DNA from: Motacilla alba alba
Lineage: Eukaryota; Chordata; Aves; Passeriformes; Motacillidae
Assembly: GCF_015832195.1 (NCBI RefSeq)
Contig: NC_052018.1
Span: 2,865,356 to 2,929,355, forward strand
Length of the DNA stretch: 64,000 bases
Reading direction: 5' to 3'
Shown in pieces: positions 54,401 to 58,560 of the stretch (position 1 is its first letter; every line of letters begins with the position of its first letter). The notes below the pieces were generated by a model. That model was given only the letters and a program-made list of their open reading frames with translations. It was not told the origin of the DNA and searched no databases. Made by a program: the position numbers and the translations under genes.

Positions 54401-54412
54401 GGAGTCCCCCAT
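360..54412 (-). CDS. KIF13B: KIF13B (kinesin-3 family member 13B), 5' portion, eight coding exons, truncated at the left window edge
   Basis: KIF13B is a plus-end-directed microtubule motor of the kinesin-3 family. From family knowledge, it carries cargoes such as DLG1 and PIP3-bearing vesicles (via centaurin-alpha). Joining 54412-54358, 42622-42529, 6399-6387, 4886-4826, 3185-3093, 2480-2300, 1905-1818 and 494-360 gives 720 nt, or 240 codons, without a stop and with GT-AG junctions throughout. The protein opens [18 protein letters not shown]. It contains the P-loop GQTGSGKS near residue 104 and the switch I motif NEESSRSH near residues 216-223. KIF13B is preferred over KIF13A because of the MGDSKVKV start, [15 protein letters not shown] after the P-loop, VDGLSKLAV rather than GLSQLAV, and [10 protein letters not shown]. 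Switch II, neck, FHA, stalk and CAP-Gly tail are not in this window; human KIF13B is about 1,826 residues. The assignment is very secure, and only exon 3 carries real uncertainty. Confidence 0.96.
495..1817 (-). other. KIF13B: Intron 7 of KIF13B
   Basis: About 1.3 kb of AT-rich sequence between exons 7 and 8, with donor GTAAGG and acceptor TTTAG. I see no repeat copy or additional exon. The open frames within it have no recognisable domain. Confidence 0.85.
1818..1905 (-). CDS. KIF13B: KIF13B exon 7: motor domain, [16 protein letters not shown] segment
   Basis: This 88-nt exon starts with one base completing a split Gly codon (GG|A), then encodes 29 residues from [12 protein letters not shown] to [10 protein letters not shown]. 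The pyrimidine tract is strong (CCTTTTTTTTCCCCCAACCAG|A) and the donor is AAG|GTAAGG. GLSKLAV is a KIF13B signature; KIF13A has GLSQLAV. The residue after EHSV is Tyr here, whereas I recall Leu in human, a small lineage difference. Confidence 0.97.
1906..2299 (-). other. KIF13B: Intron 6 of KIF13B (394 bp)
   Basis: The shortest intron in the window. Its donor is GTATGG, weaker than the others, and its acceptor has a long T/C tract. I see nothing else in it. Reading through from exon 6 meets a stop within a few codons. Confidence 0.88.
2300..2480 (-). CDS. KIF13B: KIF13B exon 6: second half of P-loop to loop L8/strand beta5
   Basis: This 181-nt exon begins in the middle of the P-loop. The split Gly codon (G|GG) joins exon 5 GQT to SGKS, giving GQTGSGKS, the ATP phosphate-binding loop. 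It continues [17 protein letters not shown], then [20 protein letters not shown], the kinesin strand and helix typical of the motor core. It ends AAA GG|GTATGG, with the last Gly codon split into exon 7. Its 59 full codons match KIF13B at nearly every residue I can recall. Confidence 0.98.
2481..3092 (-). other. KIF13B: Intron 5 of KIF13B (612 bp)
   Basis: It lies inside the P-loop-coding sequence, with donor GTGAGT and acceptor CCTCACACAG. A T-run on the plus strand near 2561-2578 is the only low-complexity feature. I see no transposable element. Confidence 0.88.
3093..3185 (-). CDS. KIF13B: KIF13B exon 5: motor domain up to the first half of the P-loop
   Basis: This 93-nt exon completes a split Gly codon (G|GT), then encodes [20 protein letters not shown] followed by [10 protein letters not shown] and the first base of the next Gly. 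[10 protein letters not shown] is the invariant kinesin strand leading into the P-loop. The acceptor is CTGTTTTCTAG|GT and the donor is ACA G|GTGAG. The match to KIF13B leaves little doubt. Confidence 0.98.
3186..4825 (-). other. KIF13B: Intron 4 of KIF13B (1,640 bp)
   Basis: AT-rich intron with donor GTAATA. A short run of TAT/TTAATA repeats sits near 4408-4433. I found no CR1 or other mobile element and no further exon. Confidence 0.85.
4826..4886 (-). CDS. KIF13B: KIF13B exon 4: motor domain, [13 protein letters not shown]
   Basis: This 61-nt exon encodes [20 protein letters not shown] plus the first base of a Gly codon completed in exon 5. The acceptor is TTTCCCTGCAG|GTG and the donor is GCA G|GTAATA. 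The F-x-Y/F-D-x-x-F/Y-W strand is typical of kinesin-3 motors. It begins in phase 0, so the preceding exon must end on a codon boundary, which the microexon at 6387-6399 does. Confidence 0.97.
4887..6386 (-). other. KIF13B: Intron 3 of KIF13B (1,500 bp)
   Basis: Intron between the microexon and exon 4, with donor GTAAGG. It contains a plus-strand T-run near 5919-5934 but no mobile element that I recognise and no coding potential matching the family. Confidence 0.83.
6387..6399 (-). CDS. KIF13B: KIF13B exon 3: 13-nt coding microexon (THPK)
   Basis: Exon 2 ends in phase 2 (GCC AG|) and exon 4 begins in phase 0 with Val, while KIF13B has R-G-Q-P-K between those points. A 13-nt exon, A|ACT|CAC|CCA|AAG, flanked by CAG and GTAAGG, supplies exactly R-T-H-P-K and restores the frame. 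The acceptor is a tandem NAGNAG (ACAGCAG); using the upstream AG would make a 16-nt exon adding one codon (S-R-T-H-P-K) without shifting the frame. A strong pyrimidine tract lies unusually far upstream (minus strand, about 6485-6450). The exon is inferred from phase, length, splice sites and family alignment. It is the least certain coding exon but clearly the best candidate. Confidence 0.85.
8641..9013 (+). repeat. CR1 LINE fragment, plus orientation (left arm of fold-back pair)
   Basis: Plus-orientation CR1 3' region, recognised by GGAATTTCAGGCTGTTCAGC, the AAGCTGGAGAGGGACT block and a degenerate GAGGCCCTGGCACAG. It lacks the terminal ATTCTATGA-type tail because it stops at AGAGAAGCT (9005-9013), where the sequence reverses into a minus-orientation copy. 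Confidence 0.85.
9014..9186 (-). repeat. CR1 LINE fragment, minus orientation (right arm of fold-back pair)
   Basis: Reverse-complement CR1: AGCTTCTCTGG at 9034 and then, on the minus strand, the GGACAGGACACAGGGAATGG block. It overlaps the same consensus region as the neighbouring plus copy and lacks a 3' tail, so the two form an inverted repeat with a 20-nt spacer (9014-9033). Confidence 0.85.
9527..9575 (+). repeat. CR1 3' end remnant, plus orientation
   Basis: GATCATCTTTAAGGTCTTTT followed by CCAACTCAAATAATT resembles the last ~50 bp of CR1. It is too short and diverged to assign to a subfamily. Confidence 0.5.
11081..11772 (-). mobile_element. Solo LTR of an endogenous retrovirus (ERVL-like) with perfect 5-bp target duplication
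   Basis: A 692-bp element begins TGTCTCAGTTTG and ends CCTAAGACA on the plus strand, giving inverted TGTCT...AGACA termini. It is flanked on both sides by the direct repeat CTCCT (11076-11080 and 11773-11777). The minus strand contains an AATAAA-type signal (CCCAAATAAAAACTG near 11225-11240), so I place the LTR on the minus strand. No gag, pol or env sequence is present, so it is a solo LTR left by recombination. A 5-bp duplication is typical of ERVL (class III). It resembles LTRs I know from songbirds, but the family name needs a Repbase search. Confidence 0.88.
11793..11875 (-). repeat. CR1 3' end, minus orientation
   Basis: GTCACAGAATGATCTGGGTT, then GGAAAGGACCTAAAAGATCATCC, is the reverse complement of the CR1 3' end. 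It is a short 5'-truncated copy that starts only 16 bp after the solo LTR target duplication. Confidence 0.8.
12110..12304 (+). repeat. CR1-like 3' end, plus orientation
   Basis: GGGATTGTTGGGGTGTCTGT, GCAGGGCCAGG and a terminal CAGCTCAGGATTTTCTATAA match the avian CR1 subfamily that ends in a CTCAGGATATTCTATGA-type tail. The left boundary is approximate. Confidence 0.75.
14428..14662 (-). repeat. CR1 3' end, minus orientation
   Basis: Starts with CCCAGAACAATTTGGGTTGG, then CCCTGCCATGGGCAGGGACA, TTGGACACTTCCAGGGATCC and AGCCACAGCTTCTCTGGGCA. This is the standard avian CR1 3' region in reverse complement, 5'-truncated at about 14662. Confidence 0.92.
16240..16356 (+). repeat. CR1 3' end, plus orientation
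   Basis: GTGGTGCTTAGGGACACG, GGTGGGCTTGGCAGTGCTGG and GGTCTTTTCCAACCTAAACA followed by ATTCTAAAATTCC match the CR1 subfamily with the GGTCTTTTCCAACCTAAATG end. Confidence 0.82.
18601..18808 (-). repeat. CR1 3' end, minus orientation
   Basis: Contains TCAGGATGGTCTGGAAGGGA, CAGCCTGGCCTTGGACATTT and CAGCTTCTCTGGGCACCCTG. This is a diverged reverse-complement CR1 copy. Confidence 0.9.
19251..19585 (-). repeat. CR1 3' region, minus orientation (second subfamily)
   Basis: TAGAATCATAAAGGTTAGAG, AACACTTCCAGGGATGGTGA, CTGGGCAGCATGTTCCAATA and TGTCAGGGAGTTGTGCA are diagnostic of the CR1 subfamily with the GATGGTGACTCCACCACTTC block, in reverse complement. Copy length is about 335 bp. Confidence 0.92.
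21938..21967 (+). repeat. (TCC)n microsatellite followed by (CTG)n
   Basis: About seven TCC units followed directly by GCTGCTGC. The compound trinucleotide repeat is intronic and probably polymorphic. Confidence 0.9.
25330..25640 (+). repeat. CR1 3' end, plus orientation
   Basis: GGGGCTCCAGGAGAGCTGGA, GGACAGGACACAGAGAATGG, GTCCAAGGCCAGGCTGGATG and CCTGCCCATGGCAGGGGGTG, ending in CCAACCCACACC. This is a near-complete CR1 3' region. Confidence 0.93.
26758..26790 (-). promoter_or_regulatory. Candidate recursive (ratchet) splice site in intron 2
   Basis: The minus strand reads TTCTAAC, then a pyrimidine-rich stretch, then TACCAG|GTAAAT at 26767/26766. It has a near-perfect branch-point motif 17 nt before the AG, with the AG joined directly to a donor-like GTAAAT. 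Such juxtaposed 3'/5' splice sites are used for stepwise removal of long introns. This is a motif match only. Confidence 0.25.
27889..28062 (+). repeat. CR1 3' end, plus orientation
   Basis: GCAGAGGTTGCCCAGCGAAG, CAAAGCCAGGCTGGACGGGG and CCACCCAAACCATTCTATAA show the end of a CR1 element, 5'-truncated. Confidence 0.9.
30195..30322 (+). repeat. CR1 3' end, plus orientation (diverged)
   Basis: GGAGATAGTAAAGAAACATC, GGAGACCCTGCTTGAGGAGG and CCAGAGGCCCCTTCCAGGCT resemble the CR1 subfamily with the GATGATCTCCAGAGGTCCCT end. The tail is eroded. Confidence 0.7.
30686..31222 (+). repeat. CR1 3' region, plus orientation (one of the longest copies)
   Basis: Includes GTGAGACCTCACAGGGGACA, AGTCCAGAGGAGGCCATGGA, the GGGACTTGGGACAAGGGACA block, AGGCTGGATGGGGCTTGGAG and a tail AACCATTCTTTGATTCC. 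The ~540-bp copy keeps the GGAGATTTGAGTGGGATATT section. Long open frames here on both strands are shadows of the repeat. Confidence 0.94.
32169..32414 (-). repeat. CR1 3' end, minus orientation
   Basis: TTCCAGGATGGTTTGGGTGG, CCAACCTGGCCTTGGACACT, GGGCAGCCACAGCTTCTCTG and a diverged CATGGAACAATTCTTTCCC identify a reverse-complement CR1. Confidence 0.92.
36096..36278 (-). repeat. CR1 fragment, minus orientation (second subfamily)
   Basis: CCCCAAGTGCCACATCCACA, GGTGATGGAGACTCCAGCAC and CCTGGGCAGCCCCTTTCCAA, then AATATCCAACCTAAACCTCC. This is a reverse-complement CR1 lacking the extreme 3' end. Confidence 0.88.
36654..36672 (+). repeat. (AC)n microsatellite
   Basis: About nine uninterrupted AC units. 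It is a simple intronic dinucleotide repeat. Confidence 0.95.
38486..38588 (-). repeat. CR1 3' end, minus orientation
   Basis: GTTTGGGTTGGAAGGACCTT, CCCCCTGCCATGGGCAGTGA and GACAGGTTGCTCCAAGCCCC mark a short reverse-complement CR1 3' end. Confidence 0.9.
42135..42186 (+). repeat. 26-bp tandem duplication
   Basis: ACCTTCTTACACCATGAAAA (42135) is repeated at 42161 as ACCTTCTTACACCACGACAA. This is a two-copy direct repeat with a few differences. Confidence 0.75.
42529..42622 (-). CDS. KIF13B: KIF13B exon 2: N-terminal motor, [13 protein letters not shown]
   Basis: This 94-nt exon finishes the Glu codon begun in exon 1 (G|AG), then encodes [30 protein letters not shown] and two bases of an Arg codon. 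The acceptor is TCATTTCTTTATAG|AG and the donor is GCC AG|GTAAGA. Human KIF13B has [16 protein letters not shown] here, so the match is close. Ending in phase 2, it requires an exon with one leading base before exon 4, which points to the 13-nt microexon. Confidence 0.97.
43339..44800 (+). repeat. Minisatellite: 12 tandem copies of a ~115-126 bp unit
   Basis: The phrase AAAGTCACTGCTACAGACAC, or a variant, recurs at 43339, 43446, 43572, 43687, 43802, 43928, 44050, 44176, 44302, 44428, 44554 and 44676. Intervals are 107, 126, 115, 115, 126, 122, 126, 126, 126, 126 and 122 bp. Two unit types alternate: a short one with GGGTGTCATGGCC and a long one with CATGACACACTGTTCACCCC. Each unit also carries CCCTGGAAAGGGCTCCCA. 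The array ends in ACTGTTCACACCCTTCC. Copies differ by substitutions, mainly at CpG sites. The origin is not recognisable as a known mobile element. Confidence 0.97.
48160..48480 (+). repeat. CR1 3' end, plus orientation
   Basis: GTTGGAGAGGGACTTGGGAC, GGGACAGGACACAGGGAATG, GTCCAAGGCCAGGCTGGACA and the tail AACCATTCCATGACTCTATG. The copy is well preserved with its 3' tail. Confidence 0.94.
50766..50885 (+). repeat. 60-bp tandem duplication
   Basis: ATCCAGATACTTAAACTGGA at 50766 recurs 60 bp later as ATCCAGATATTTAAACTGGA at 50826. The rest of the unit (TCTTACACTACA, CTAGAACA) is also shared, with differences. Two copies only. Confidence 0.85.
51340..51680 (-). other. CpG-retaining block in intron 1
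   Basis: This stretch keeps more CpGs than the surrounding intron, including AACGCGG, TCGAGATC, GGAGCGATG, GACGTGG, GCGAACGCGTGG, GAAGCGAGACGC and AAGCGGCC. It contains no repeat copy. It lies about 3 kb inside the gene from exon 1, a common position for intronic enhancers, but that role is inference. Confidence 0.35.
52894..52984 (+). repeat. CR1 3' end remnant, plus orientation
   Basis: CATCCCTGGAGATTCCAAAC, TGCAACCTCATCTCATCTGA and CCCTTCCAACCTGAATTATT recall the CR1 subfamily with the CCTGAATTATTCTATGA end, with an internal deletion. Confidence 0.65.
54358..54412 (-). CDS. KIF13B: KIF13B exon 1 (coding part): start codon and first motor strand
   Basis: This 55-nt coding segment encodes [18 protein letters not shown] plus the first base of Glu. 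V-x-V-A-V-R-V-R-P is the first beta strand of the kinesin motor, and RxRP contacts the adenine. The start is chosen because [11 protein letters not shown] is the conserved KIF13B N-terminus and the context GCAGGATGG has A at -3 and G at +4. The donor is CGA G|GTGAGG. The 5' UTR lies immediately to the right, in the CpG-rich promoter. Confidence 0.98.
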
Positions 54413-54531
54413 CCTGCCGCTCCAGCCTTCCCGGCTCCCCCGTCCCTGCCCGGCTTCCGTCTGCCGAGGGAGAGCCGGAGAGGGGAGGAGCGCCGGGGAG
54501 GGAGGCGCCTCGCCGGGCCAATGCCGGCCGG

Positions 54532-54550
54532 ACTACAATTCCCAGGGAGC
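54532..54550 (+). promoter_or_regulatory. ZNF143/THAP11-type motif (SBS2), plus strand
   Basis: ACTACAATTCCCAGGGAGC fits the ACTACAnnTCCCA consensus bound by ZNF143 and THAP11/HCFC1 at many CpG-island promoters. It lies 120-138 bp upstream of the KIF13B start codon. Confidence 0.72.
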
Positions 54551-54596
54551 ATCGCGCAACACCACGCCCCTTCAGCTCCCGGCGAGCCGCCGCGGT

Positions 54597-54615
54597 GCGC
54601 GCTGGGAGATGTAGT
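54597..54615 (-). promoter_or_regulatory. ZNF143/THAP11-type motif (SBS2), minus strand
   Basis: The minus strand reads ACTACATCTCCCAGCGCGC, a second ACTACAnnTCCCA motif in inverted orientation, 46 bp from the first. It lies 185-203 bp upstream of the start codon. Confidence 0.72.
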
Positions 54616-54654
54616 TTTCCCTCCTGCCTGCAGCCTGGTAACGAGGCAGGCTGG

Positions 54655-54820
54655 CTGAATCACGGAATTAATTAACGTGGAAAAAACCTCCGCGATCATC
54701 GAGTTCAGCCTGTGACCCATCACTACCTTGTACTACACCAGAGCATGGTGTCAGGTTCCTTGGACACCTCCAGGGATGGAGACTCCCTGAGCAGCCCCTT
54801 CCAATGTCTCAGCACAGTCT
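54655..54820 (-). repeat. CR1 3' end, minus orientation, abutting the promoter
   Basis: TGAATCACGGAATTAATTAA begins the reverse-complement 3' end. ATCATCGAGTTCAGCC, ACACCTCCAGGGATGGAGAC and GAGCAGCCCCTTCCAATGTC follow. It starts about 40 bp beyond the second ZNF143-type motif. Confidence 0.87.
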
Positions 54821-54821
54821 C

Positions 54822-55335
54822 ACAGAACTGGTCAATTTAAAGGTGACCACAGCTGGTCATCTGGTCCAAACCCTCTCCTCAAGCAGGGTCAACCCAGAAC
54901 ACAGGGCACAGAATTGCATCCAGACAGTCCTGGAACATCTCCAGTGAAGGAAACTCTGTGGAGTCAACCTGTTCCAGTGGTTGGTCACTGCACAGGCAAG
55001 AAGCTCTTTCTCATGTTCAGGTGGAACTTCTCAGGCACCAGATCTTCTGTGAAGAAATTCCTTCTAATGACCAACCTGATGACCAACCTGGCACAGCTTG
55101 AGGCTGCTCCCTCTCATCCTGTCCCTGTTCCCTGGGAGCAGAGCCTGAGCCCCCCTGGCTGTCCCCTCCTGTCAGGGAGTTGTGCAGAGCCACAAGGTCG
55201 CCCCTGAGCCTCCTTTTCTCCAGGCTGAGCCCCTTTCCCAGCTCTCTCAGCCTCTCCTGGTGCTCCAGCCCCTTCTCCAGCTCCATTCCATTCCCTGGAC
55301 ACGCTGCAGCCTCTCAATGTCCATACTGAAGTGAG
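54822..55335 (-). repeat. CR1 3' region, minus orientation
   Basis: GTCTCACAGAACTGGTCAAT opens a second copy. AGAAATTCCTTCTAATGACC, TCATCCTGTCCCTGTTCCCT, GTCAGGGAGTTGTGCAGAGC and CTTTTCTCCAGGCTGAGCCC follow in consensus order. A small tandem duplication (GACCAACCTGAT/GACCAACCTGGC) lies at about 55069-55092. The copy is about 510 bp. Confidence 0.88.
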
Positions 55336-55654
55336 GGAGCCAGGCATTGAATGCTCAGATGTGGAGTCCTTCAGAATAGAGGGATTCATCAGAGGGTGCA
55401 GCAAAATGGCATTTATAGAGTGGAGGGAGATCAGGGTCACCTCAGACCCTGCCACTCTACCCTTGGGGGGCTGCAAAGGAAGCCCATCACATCTCAGTCC
55501 CCTCCTTTTGGGGAAATACTGAGGTATTTCAAGTTGAGCAGGCAACAGCATTGCTACGGGAACTTACACACCTCACCTTGGGATTTCGTCTGTGTTCCAT
55601 GGGGTTTCTGTCTATCAGAAATCTCTTTATAAGTCACATCACGTTAAAGATCAC
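55336..55654. other. Intergenic spacer between CR1 copies
   Basis: About 320 bp of unique-looking sequence between two CR1 copies. I see no gene, promoter or repeat in it. Confidence 0.6.
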
Positions 55655-56115
55655 AGCACCACAGAATGGTTTGGGTTGGAGGGGATGTTAAAAGCTCATC
55701 TCGGTCCAACCCCTACCACTATCCCAGGTTGCTCCAAGCCCCGTCCAACCTGGCCTTGGACACTTCCAGGGATCCAGAGGCAGCCACAGCTTCTCTGGGC
55801 AACCTGTGCCAGGCCCTCACCACCCATCACAGCCAACAATTCCTTCCCAATATCCCATCTATCCCTGCCCTCTGGCAGTGGGAAGCCATCCCCTGTGTCC
55901 TGTCCCTCCATGCCTTGTCTCAAGTCCCTCTCCAGCTCTCCTGGAGCCCCTTTAGGCACTGGAAGGGGCTCTGAGGTCTCTCTGGATCCTTCTCCAGCTG
56001 AACACCCCCAGCTCTCCCAGCCTGGCTCCAGAGCAGAGGAACCCCAGCCTTTGGAGAATGTCTGCGGTCTCCTCTGGCTTTACTCCAGCAGCTCCACGTC
56101 TTTCCTGTGCTGAGG
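55655..56115 (-). repeat. CR1 3' region, minus orientation
   Basis: CACCACAGAATGGTTTGGGT, CCAACCTGGCCTTGGACACT, CAGCCACAGCTTCTCTGGGC, TGTCCTGTCCCTCCATGCCT and CCAGCCTGGCTCCAGAGCAG run in consensus order. It is about 460 bp long and keeps the 3' tail side. Open frames here are repeat shadows. Confidence 0.93.
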
Positions 56116-57299
56116 ATCCCAGAGAACCATTATGAGCCACAACCCAAGGTACAGACCATGGGTCAGGTCCTGTCTGGGTCTGGTTTCACAGAAGAACCCC
56201 TGGTGGGTCTAGTGTCAGCAGAGACAGCTCAGGAAAAACCTCAGCAGGAATAATCAGACACAGCCTGAACAATATCACAATTTATCCTCACTAGACCCCT
56301 CAGCTGCTCAACCACAGCCACCTATTGCAAGGACCGAGAACGAAACTGAAATGCAAAGATGCACGAAAACCCCAAGCCTAATTTAAATGGTCATAGTTGA
56401 AAACCCTCACAGCTGCTATTTTAGCTGAAAACAAGGATTCTCTCAAGGTTGTTTTGAAAAGGCAGATTTCAGCAAGGACCCCTCCAAAATTCACAGTTTT
56501 AATCCTTTGGCTTTCCAGCACTGAACAAGGTTTTGTGACAGAAATAAATAAATAACACATGTCCAAGTGGGTTCAAGATAAGATTTTGGCAGGTGGCACT
56601 TTTTGCCTAGAAGAGCTGCACTCAGTATTTATCATTTCATGCCTGTCTGACCTGCAGAATATCTTGTCAAAGCAGAGAGAAAACGAATATTAAGTTGGCA
56701 TTTAAATCACACTGGGATGAATGCCCACGTTCCTAAGAGCATCCCAAGCAAGCATGAGGGCTGGGAAGATGTCTTAAAGCTACAAAAATATATTAAATAA
56801 CAGGTCAGAGCAAGCAGAGTTGTGAAAGCTTGAAGCAAAACCCAGAGGTTTTATCTGCAGCAGGGGAAAGCATCATCACTGCAGCCTTGCAGCTCCCTGG
56901 GAGAGGGGACATCCCACTCTGAGCCGGCACAGTTGGTCCTTGCACTTGTGAACTTGAGGATCCAATTACAGGATGAAACCCGGCTTTGAACTTCTTGTGG
57001 TATTTTCCAGCTGGGGCCTCGACAAAACCGCACCAAGCTTTTCTGAAAGCGAGTGCTTTGGCCGTGAAGATAAATTTAATCCTCACTTCCCAGCTGAGCA
57101 CCACGAGCGGAGGGTGGGGTGCTTTCTTTACCTCGGGCTGAGTCACCTGGAATTTGATTTAGAGAAATGGGATGGAGCCCATGGCCAGATGTGCCATGGG
57201 GATGGCAGGTGCCACCCAAAGCCAGCCCTTCCTCCTGCATCTCCTCTCCTGGGTCAGTCACCACTGGTTCAGGTAAAATTAAGCAGCAAATCTTTTAGG
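56116..57299. other. Intergenic sequence upstream of KIF13B
   Basis: Non-repetitive sequence, moderate GC after 56850. A long plus-strand open frame (56973-57428) has no recognisable domain. A donor-like CAG|GTAAAA sits at 57271. I do not call a gene here. Confidence 0.6.
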
Positions 57300-58560
57300 G
57301 GAAGGATCACACCCCACTTTTTAGTTTGTTCCAAAGAGGTGCCGGCGCGTTTTAAGTGTAACCATACACTTCCTGCAAGCTTTGCTCCGGTTTTCTACTC
57401 GGAAGGAAGAATTCGTTTTAAAATCTGAAAAATCACTCTTTTAGCCTTCCTTCACTTCTAATAGCCAAGGAGAAACGATATTTACACAAAACCATTGCTA
57501 TTTTCTGCGAAGTTCTTCAAAGACAGAGACACCCTTAGAGTCCAGAGACCCTTCTCAATTTCGATGCTGTTGCTCGGCGCTCTGGGAAGATGCTCGGGAG
57601 CAATAAATTCTCATTCTCTCTGCAAGTCCTGCCTCTGGACTTTCCCTTTATGCTTCCGCCTGCTCCTTGCGCTGAATTACAGCCGTGCAGCTCCTCTCGC
57701 ACTGGCACAAGCTCTACCTCGGTGTAATTACCCCACTGTGAATTCCTCGACAAGCCCTTTCCCTGGCTCAGGGTTCCACAATCTGTGGGAAGCATCTCCC
57801 TGGAGGGGCACAGCTTGGAGGGAGGATATTGTTTCCATTCACAGCCCTGGAACATGCTAATTATGCTGGGAGGAAAGAAGGGGGGGGTGGCAGCTTTCAC
57901 TTGGGAGGGACAGGCCGGGCAAATAGTTTGTGAAACGCCAACTTAACCCCATCTTGTAGGGAATTGTCTGCAGCTCTTTTCCCCCTTCCTAGTTACTGTA
58001 ATGAGGGGGCTGACTTCCCAGATTAGCTCTGGCTATTTAAATGCTAATTTAATTAACAAAACATCCTTGGGAAGGGGGGAGGCACTACTGGTCCCTCCCA
58101 TTCATTTATCGGGTTTTTGAATGCGACACTGTTTTCATCGGGTTGAGGAGCCACAGTTATTGCTGCGCCCACCTGGATTGCGGCAGGGCTTGAACGGGGA
58201 TGTGGATGAGAAAAAACAGGTCCTTAATTTTTTAAAATTATTTTAAAATTATTTTTAAACAACTAAATTAGATTACTTTTTGTTTAGGAATACGCGCGTC
58301 CTGCCCGGGGCGTGCGTTATCACCAGCCTGCCGGGAAAGAAGTTTTTGCTTTTATCTTGATGAAGGTCCCGAATATTTCAGCTCTCAGATCATCTAGAAA
58401 GAATTTTGTCTCCGGGCAAGCCAGAAAACACGACAGTCCTTTGGATGTCCGTTCATCCAAACCACAACAAGCCACAAAATCGAGTGCGTTTTAAATCCAC
58501 TTTTCCATGTGTTCGGCTGCGCGCCGAAAGAGAGGCATCAATTATGGATTTGCTGTAGAC
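57300..58560. promoter_or_regulatory. Candidate conserved regulatory block: CpG-retaining, repeat-free, with homeodomain-type sites
   Basis: This stretch is free of CR1 and keeps CpGs far from any visible exon (GCCGGCGCG near 57341, CTCGGCGCTC near 57572, ATACGCGCGTCC near 58290, GGCTGCGCGCCG near 58517). It contains clustered TAAT cores: GTGTAATTAC near 57723, GCTAATTATGC near 57856, and TGCTAATTTAATTAACAA near 58041. It also contains a CpG-rich cluster followed by GGAAAGAAG near 58330. These are common features of vertebrate noncoding elements, but conservation cannot be measured here. Confidence 0.4.

Larger units (their letters stand above)
54130..54620 (-). promoter_or_regulatory. KIF13B: KIF13B CpG-rich promoter and 5' UTR region
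   Basis: A dense cluster of CpGs (GCGGCTGCGGCCGC, CCGGCCCGCGCCGC, GGCGCCTCGCCGGGCC, CCGCCGCGGTGCGC) surrounds the first coding exon in an otherwise AT-rich window. No TATA box is visible upstream of the ATG. CCAAT at 54518-54522 (NF-Y type) and ACCACGCCCC at 54561-54570 (KLF/SP type when read on the minus strand) lie 106-160 bp upstream of the start codon. The transcription start is not determinable by eye but probably lies within about 54415-54600. Confidence 0.8.

Noticed and set aside
56973..57428. 151-codon plus-strand open frame near the CpG-retaining block
   Set aside because: No family resemblance. Composition reflects GC content. I could not exclude a noncoding RNA but have no support for a protein.
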